From Bacillota bacterium (GTDB lineage: Bacteria > Bacillota > Clostridia > Christensenellales > SZUA-584): a stretch of 9,734 nucleotides of DNA. Shown here piece after piece: positions 5,916-9,734 of this stretch. The position numbers were made by a program, and so were the translations under genes. The notes below the pieces were generated by a model. The model made no database searches and was not told where the DNA came from. It saw nothing but the letters and a program-made list of their open reading frames with translations. The DNA lies in contig JAEZNC010000252.1 in NCBI GenBank assembly GCA_023441905.1, forward strand, positions 1 through 9,734. The letters are read 5' to 3'. Numbering within the stretch: the first letter of the stretch is position 1; the number at the start of each line of letters is the position of its first letter.

Positions 5916-7130
5916 TCAATCCTCCGAAAATTCCGACAAAGCGCTATCTTTGATTTCCCCTGTTTGATAAACGTTTGATTCAACGGATATCGTGACGGTG
6001 GCATCAGGGAATATTTGGCCCCACTTTTTCTTGATTCTTTTCCAGTCTTCGGGATTCTGGGCATGAACACTCGAGCCGAACCCGAATATATCGCTGCCAA
6101 ACTCCTTTTGAGCTTTCCTAATTACAGCGGCGATCTGTGGCAGCAGGTGATTGTTGAACCCGGTTTCGATTTCTTTCATAATTTCCGGATTGCTGGGGTC
6201 TTCATCAGCACCGTAGCCGATTATGCGGATACTTGCCTTGATTTTGACATCAATGGCAGCGGCCTCGGCATTTATTTTTGTTTTGATATCCGAAGAGGCG
6301 CCGGTGACTTCGCAAACGACATAACTGTTTTTAAAAGGGACGGTGATAATCGCCACATTGATTTGTCCTGTGATAAAGTTATAGGCACTGGTTTCTGTGC
6401 CGTCGAGAAAGCCGACGAGTTTGTCTCCCTTGAACGCCGCCAAGCCTTCATATTGGATTCTCTCCTTGCTTTCATCTTCCTCAGAGCTACCCTGAGTTTT
6501 TTGCTTATCCGATCGTGATTTGACAACTTGTACAACGCCGGCGACAGGCTCCTTTCCGTCGTTGAAAAAATCCTTCATAAAACCCAGTGTTGTGACATAA
6601 ACAGATTTTGATGACAACTTTTGCTGCGTGACTTCCATTCTATAGATATAGACACCAAGTGAATCGGAGAGCCCCATAGACGCTTCGTAAATTTTCTCGG
6701 GATGATCACCTTTTATTACCACCATCAAGGGTGTTTCATCCGTCAAATGATCTCTTAGCACATAGTCAATCGCCGCAGCTATATCATCTTTCGCTGCCGA
6801 TTCGGTAAAAAACCGGACATGGTTATGTCCGCCGTAAATCGTTTTCTCTATTAAGGTGGAAATGTTGGCGAGAGCTTCTCTGAAGGAGTTGCCTCTCGCG
6901 GTTTCGGTTACGACTTTGTTCTCGGAGCTTCCGCCGCCGCCCATGCCTGTTTTCTTGTCTGAGCCTGACAAATTTAAGATTTCGACGGTGACTTCATAGG
7001 CTCCGTCCTGTGTTTTGTTATAGATGATGCTGTTGACAATAGCAAGATCTTTCGGCTCTTTTTTATTCCAGCAGCCGGCAGACATCAGAATGATGAGGAG
7101 GCACATGATTAAGCCGATTTTTTTCTTCAT
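5916..7130 (-). CDS. gerKC: Spore germination receptor C subunit, Ger(x)C family lipoprotein
   Basis: This is a 404-residue lipoprotein. A short Lys-rich, hydrophobic signal ends in the lipobox LMSAGC with C20 as the lipidated residue, followed by WNKKEPKDLAIVN, the standard start of GerAC/GerKC proteins. Other family features are the segment ETARGNSFREALANIS, the RRIxY-type central region (here YGGHNHVRFFTES) and the closing stretch FPDATVTISVESNVYQTG. It should be anchored on the outer face of the spore inner membrane and assemble with the A and B subunits. An unusual Gly/Ser-rich insert (TGMGGGGSSENK, about 61-72) and a charged insert (SDKQKTQGSSEEDESKER) look like flexible loops. It has no ribosome binding site at normal distance: the AAAGGA upstream lies 17 nt away and fits the mini-ORF start at 7144 better, so initiation may depend on coupling. 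Confidence 0.93.
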   Translation of the reverse strand: MKKKIGLIMCLLIILMSAGCWNKKEPKDLAIVNSIIYNKTQDGAYEVTVEILNLSGSDKKTGMGGGGSSENKVVTETARGNSFREALANISTLIEKTIYGGHNHVRFFTESAAKDDIAAAIDYVLRDHLTDETPLMVVIKGDHPEKIYEASMGLSDSLGVYIYRMEVTQQKLSSKSVYVTTLGFMKDFFNDGKEPVAGVVQVVKSRSDKQKTQGSSEEDESKERIQYEGLAAFKGDKLVGFLDGTETSAYNFITGQINVAIITVPFKNSYVVCEVTGASSDIKTKINAEAAAIDVKIKASIRIIGYGADEDPSNPEIMKEIETGFNNHLLPQIAAVIRKAQKEFGSDIFGFGSSVHAQNPEDWKRIKKKWGQIFPDATVTISVESNVYQTGEIKDSALSEFSED

Positions 7131-7144
7131 AATAAGCTGTTCAT
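7127..7144 (-). CDS. Five-codon mini-ORF bridging gerKA and gerKC
   Basis: On the minus strand ATG AAC AGC TTA TTA TGA (7144-7127) encodes MNSLL. Its ATG overlaps the gerKA stop as ATGA (7144-7141), and its stop overlaps the gerKC start as a second ATGA (7130-7127). The only ribosome binding site nearby (AAAGGA 7153-7148) is 3-4 nt from this ATG and 17 nt from that of gerKC. Ribosomes ending gerKA could restart here and then restart again at gerKC. The overlaps are seen directly; use in translation is an inference. Confidence 0.4.
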   Translation of the reverse strand: MNSLL

Positions 7145-8766
7145 ATATCCTTTCTCTTCAGATTCCGCTTGGCAATAGAGGATGGACGGAATTTCATCGA
7201 CGTCAGCGGAAACCGGATAAAACTGTCCTTCAATTCATTTTTGGAGAAGGAGGAGAGTATGGGAATTCCGTAAGACCTTTCAGATATTAACTGCGTCAGC
7301 ATAATCATGTAAGCGGCACCGATACCGATCAGCCCCATCAGTGTGCCCATCAGCCAGAAGAAACCGCGGTAAACAAGCACAAATTCAGCGAGATTCGGCA
7401 CGATGAAGCTGCTCACTGCGGCGATGGCCACGATAATAACGGAAGGCTCGCTGACGATACCTGCATTAACAGCCGCTTCGCCGACAATCAGAGAGCCGAC
7501 GATGGAAATCGCGGAGCCGACGGCCTGCGGCAGCCTTGTACCGGCTTCCTTGAGCAGCTCGAACATAACGGTCATCACGAGAATCTCAGCAGCGACCGTC
7601 ATCGGTGTTTTTTGCATGGCATTCACAATGCTCGAGAGAAACACCGACGGAATCATCTCCTGATTGTATGTCATAATGGCCACGGCGAGCCCCGGCAGCA
7701 TCACGGTCACAAACAGACCGATGAGCCTCAGCAGGCGCAGTATTGATGAATAAACCGTGCGGTTGTAGTAATCTTCCGCTGTATGTAGATTTTCGATAAA
7801 CAGCTCGGGTATCGTCAGCGCGTGCGGCGTGCCGTCGATCAGAATAGCGATGCGGCCTTCAAGTATGCGCGCGGCGGCGACGTCCGGCTTCTGTGTGAGG
7901 CCGATGCCGGAGACCGGGGAAAACGGGTTGTCATCCAGATATTGTTCAAGCTGCCCCGATTCGAGCATCATACCCACATCAATTTTGGAAAGCTGTTTTT
8001 TAACCGCATCCAGCACCTCAAGGTTCACAATGCCGCTGATGTAAACCAACTCCACATTGGTATTGGTCTGCTTGCCGAGCTTTACGTTTTCAATGACGAG
8101 CTTGGGATTATGAATCTTGCGCCGAATGAGGGACGTATTGGTTCGGAGGTTTTCGTTGAAGCCTTCCTTCGGGCCGCGGACAACCGTTTCCGCTTTGGGT
8201 TCTTCAACGCTGCGCTGCGAATATTTACGCAGCTCAATCAGATAGGCTTTGGTGCAATTGTCGTAAAACAACGCGACGAAACCGCCAAGTACGCTTTGTG
8301 TAAACTTAGACAGGTCTTCTGTCTGTGTGAACGTGGCGTTAATCACCGCGCCCACATTGCCGTTGAACCGTTCCGATTTTAAAGGACTGATGATATCCCT
8401 GTCGATTAAGTCTTTATCCGTGAGACCATCCACATAAACGATCAGCGCCTTGTTTTTGTTGGTTTCAAAGCTCTCTATAACCATATCATAGCTGTTGCAA
8501 AAGACGCCTTTGACGAACGATTCGCATTGATCGATATTGGAGGGGACAGAAAGCTTTTTGCTTTCTTCGGGCATATCCTGATTCATTGGCTCGGACTTAT
8601 CCTGTTCTTCTGCTTCGGGCTTGTCCAGTTTCTGACCCTCAGGCTCAATATTCTTATGAGCCCCTTTTTTATCTCTGCCTGACCTGTAAATAATAATGCT
8701 CCTCTCAGAGTTTGATGCTGCCTCACAATCAATATAACCAAATGAGGCAAATCTATGCGGCTGCAT
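7141..8766 (-). CDS. gerKA: Spore germination receptor A subunit (GerA/GerKA family)
   Basis: The reading frame encodes up to 541 residues. A soluble N-terminal part of about 330 residues includes the GerA hallmark RGPKEGFNENLRTNTSLIRRKI (197-218) and DGTPHALTIPELF (311-323). Four to five membrane segments span about 345-495. They contain KTPMTVAAEILVMTVMFELLKEAGTRLPQAVG (386-417) and VGEAAVNAGIVSEP, both strongly conserved in A subunits. Residues 42-71 are a charged, low-complexity linker. The A subunit carries the germinant signal in the spore inner membrane together with B and C. It is the first gene of the operon and its stop overlaps the next start. The 5' end is uncertain: the ATG at 8766 has no ribosome binding site. 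A good AGAGGAG (8705-8699) instead precedes a run of ATT codons, the third of which (8691-8689) is at ideal spacing. The next in-frame ATG (8586) also lacks a good site. The family is certain, the start is not. Confidence 0.92.
   Translation of the reverse strand: MQPHRFASFGYIDCEAASNSERSIIIYRSGRDKKGAHKNIEPEGQKLDKPEAEEQDKSEPMNQDMPEESKKLSVPSNIDQCESFVKGVFCNSYDMVIESFETNKNKALIVYVDGLTDKDLIDRDIISPLKSERFNGNVGAVINATFTQTEDLSKFTQSVLGGFVALFYDNCTKAYLIELRKYSQRSVEEPKAETVVRGPKEGFNENLRTNTSLIRRKIHNPKLVIENVKLGKQTNTNVELVYISGIVNLEVLDAVKKQLSKIDVGMMLESGQLEQYLDDNPFSPVSGIGLTQKPDVAAARILEGRIAILIDGTPHALTIPELFIENLHTAEDYYNRTVYSSILRLLRLIGLFVTVMLPGLAVAIMTYNQEMIPSVFLSSIVNAMQKTPMTVAAEILVMTVMFELLKEAGTRLPQAVGSAISIVGSLIVGEAAVNAGIVSEPSVIIVAIAAVSSFIVPNLAEFVLVYRGFFWLMGTLMGLIGIGAAYMIMLTQLISERSYGIPILSSFSKNELKDSFIRFPLTSMKFRPSSIAKRNLKRKDI
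8719..8749 (-). promoter_or_regulatory. Hairpin at the 5' end of the ger transcript
   Basis: TGCCTCA (minus strand, 8749-8743) pairs with TGAGGCA (8725-8719) across a 17-nt loop. It ends 14 nt before the AGAGGAG motif at 8705-8699. If translation begins at the ATT cluster near 8691, this hairpin is in the untranslated leader. If it begins at 8766, it lies within the coding region. Confidence 0.35.
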
Positions 8767-8945
8767 AAAAAGACGGGATGAAAAACAAACTTATATAATC
8801 TCATAACTTTCCTTAAATATCATGTGTAATTTTCGCTTATATGAAGATGATAAAAAAGGCAAGTGCGGTTTGGATCAGGTGGCTGAAAAAGCTTTGTGTC
8901 CATGGCTTTGCATAGCAGCTTTAAGCATCAAGCCCGCTGTGAGGT

Positions 8946-9027
8946 GAGGAACGTAGTGAATACGACGAAGATCGGAATCGTATCAAGTCCTGAGATGCTT
9001 CGTCAACACGTCGCGTTACTCGCTCAA
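8946..9027. repeat. Degenerate inverted repeat resembling the 4.3-kb intergenic element
   Basis: The left arm GAGGAACGTAGTGA (8946-8959) matches GAGGAGCGTAGCGA of the 4327-4419 element at 12 of 14 positions, both differences being transitions. The right arm from 8993 (GATGCTTCGTCAACACGTCGC, then GTTACTCGCTCA) resembles the complement of the same arm, so the two arms face each other. Outer ends are not clear. It is probably an old, decayed copy or a relative. Confidence 0.4.
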
Positions 9028-9166
9028 GTCGGCAGCGGATCGGTAGACCATATCGCCGCTTTTAGTTTATGGTGCACATGAGCGCATCATGGTTACGAGT
9101 AAACATAAGCGGCTGTCAGCGCGGCGGAGAAAAATTGAGAGATAGCTGTCGGGCTATTGAATCTGG

Positions 9167-9208
9167 TTTTCATAATGCTGAGCCAAGAATATATGGTACT
9201 TAAAGTAC
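9167..9208 (+). promoter_or_regulatory. Putative permease promoter with a palindromic operator
   Basis: TTTTCA (9167-9172) and TATATG (9190-9195) are 17 nt apart, a weak but correctly spaced pair. Immediately after the -10 is the perfect 13-bp palindrome GTACTTAAAGTAC (9196-9208), covering the expected transcription start, where a repressor would block initiation. Confidence 0.4.
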
Positions 9209-9232
9209 AAAAATAACAAGATGGAGCTAAGT

Positions 9233-9734
9233 ATGAAAAATAAGCAAAAAGGGCTGTCGGCAGGCCATCTCACGATGATGGCACTCGGAACGGTGATCGG
9301 AGGATCCTTTTTCTTAGGGTCGTCCGTCGCGATCAACGCCGCAGGCCCGTCAGTATTGATCGCCTACGCGGTGGGCGCTGTTCTTGTGTATTTTATATTG
9401 TTTGCCCTCTCTGAAATGACGGTGGCCAACGCGGACGCAGGATCTTTCCGCACATTTGCGCGAGAGGCGTTCGGCCGCGGAACCGGCTTCGTGGTCGGCT
9501 GGGTATATTGGACAGGCATGGTGCTGGCCATGTCGAGCGAAGCGACAGCCGTCTCCATTTTGATTCGGCAATGGGTGCCGTCCGTTTCGCTGCCGCTGAT
9601 GGGAATCATCATCATCATTGCGGTGACATTGCTGAACTTGCTCGGTGCACGGTCTTTAAGCAAGCTGGAGAGCGGGCTGGCCGCTGTGAAGCTGCTGGCT
9701 GTCATTTCCTTTATCGTCATCGCGGTGCTGCTGA
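9233..9734 (+). CDS. APC-superfamily amino acid permease, 5' part only
   Basis: A frame opens at ATG 9233, with GGAG 6 nt upstream, and runs off the window after 167 codons; a full permease would be about 430-480 residues. The first membrane segment contains the broken-helix motif GTVIGGSFFLGSS (19-31), which binds the amino/carboxyl groups of substrates in APC transporters. It is followed by ALSEMTVANADAGSFRTFAREAFGRGTGFVVGWVYW (58-93), the conserved loop and third-helix region. Five membrane segments can be seen (about 12-33, 40-62, 84-108, 119-139 and 147-167). It should import amino acids with a cation or by exchange; the substrate is not predictable. It is divergent from the ger operon with a separate promoter region. 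Confidence 0.9.
   Translation, partial: MKNKQKGLSAGHLTMMALGTVIGGSFFLGSSVAINAAGPSVLIAYAVGAVLVYFILFALSEMTVANADAGSFRTFAREAFGRGTGFVVGWVYWTGMVLAMSSEATAVSILIRQWVPSVSLPLMGIIIIIAVTLLNLLGARSLSKLESGLAAVKLLAVISFIVIAVLL

Larger units (their letters stand above)
8767..9232. other. Divergent intergenic region between gerKA and the permease
   Basis: A 466-bp stretch holds the promoters of two opposite operons but no convincing gene. I could not place a sigma-G promoter for ger with correct spacing, although a CATGATA element that fits the -10 consensus is present on the minus strand at about 8823-8817. The centre contains an imperfect inverted repeat (8946-9027). Short open frames exist here, one of 24 codons (8841-8915) and one of 61 codons (8896-9081), but neither has a ribosome binding site. 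Confidence 0.5.

Noticed and set aside
8817..8823. CATGATA as the -10 of a sigma-G promoter for the ger operon
   Set aside because: The -10 fits, but no GHATR-like -35 occurs at 17-18 nt; the nearest candidate is at about 15 nt.
8896..9081. 61-codon frame in the divergent region
   Set aside because: It has no ribosome binding site, runs through the inverted repeat at 8946-9027, and shows no recognisable domain.

Overview
The window looks like chromosomal DNA from a mid-GC, spore-forming member of the Firmicutes, most likely a clostridium in the broad Oscillospiraceae/Ruminococcaceae sense. The main evidence is a complete GerA-type germinant receptor operon. Supporting evidence is strong AGGAGG-type ribosome binding sites, TTGAAT/TATAAT promoters, a non-haem ferritin, an IscR-like Rrf2 regulator and an O-acetylhomoserine sulfhydrylase. 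The genus cannot be fixed from the sequence alone. No tRNA, rRNA, CRISPR array, transposase or prophage gene is visible.

Layout. Positions 1-93 hold the His/Cys-rich tail of a gene that starts outside the window, closed by a long terminator. Positions 197-345 hold a stand-alone, highly structured, probably non-coding RNA with its own terminator and no gene behind it. A leftward block follows: a C69/secernin-type peptidase (1112-2365) and then a ferritin (515-1024) with its own promoter. Divergent from the peptidase is a rightward pair, an Rrf2-family Fe-S-type regulator (2499-2933) and metY (2990-4267). This pair probably forms a sulfur/iron-responsive operon. A 502-bp convergent gap (4268-4769) contains a terminator hairpin present twice, the copies separated by a palindromic intergenic repeat.

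The leftward operon gerKA-gerKC-gerKB (8766 to 4770) encodes the three subunits of a spore inner-membrane nutrient receptor. Its junctions are extremely tight, and a five-codon mini-ORF appears to bridge gerKA and gerKC through two ATGA overlaps. A 466-bp divergent gap carries a degenerate inverted repeat that resembles the element at 4.3 kb. The window ends inside an APC-superfamily amino acid permease (9233 onward, rightward). If the permease is linked functionally to the receptor, it would be through amino acids as germinants or nutrients, but that is only an inference from adjacency.

Most of the window is ordinary. The parts most worth a second look are the orphan structured RNA, the duplicated terminator around the repeat, the mini-ORF bridge in the ger operon and the unclear start codon of gerKA.
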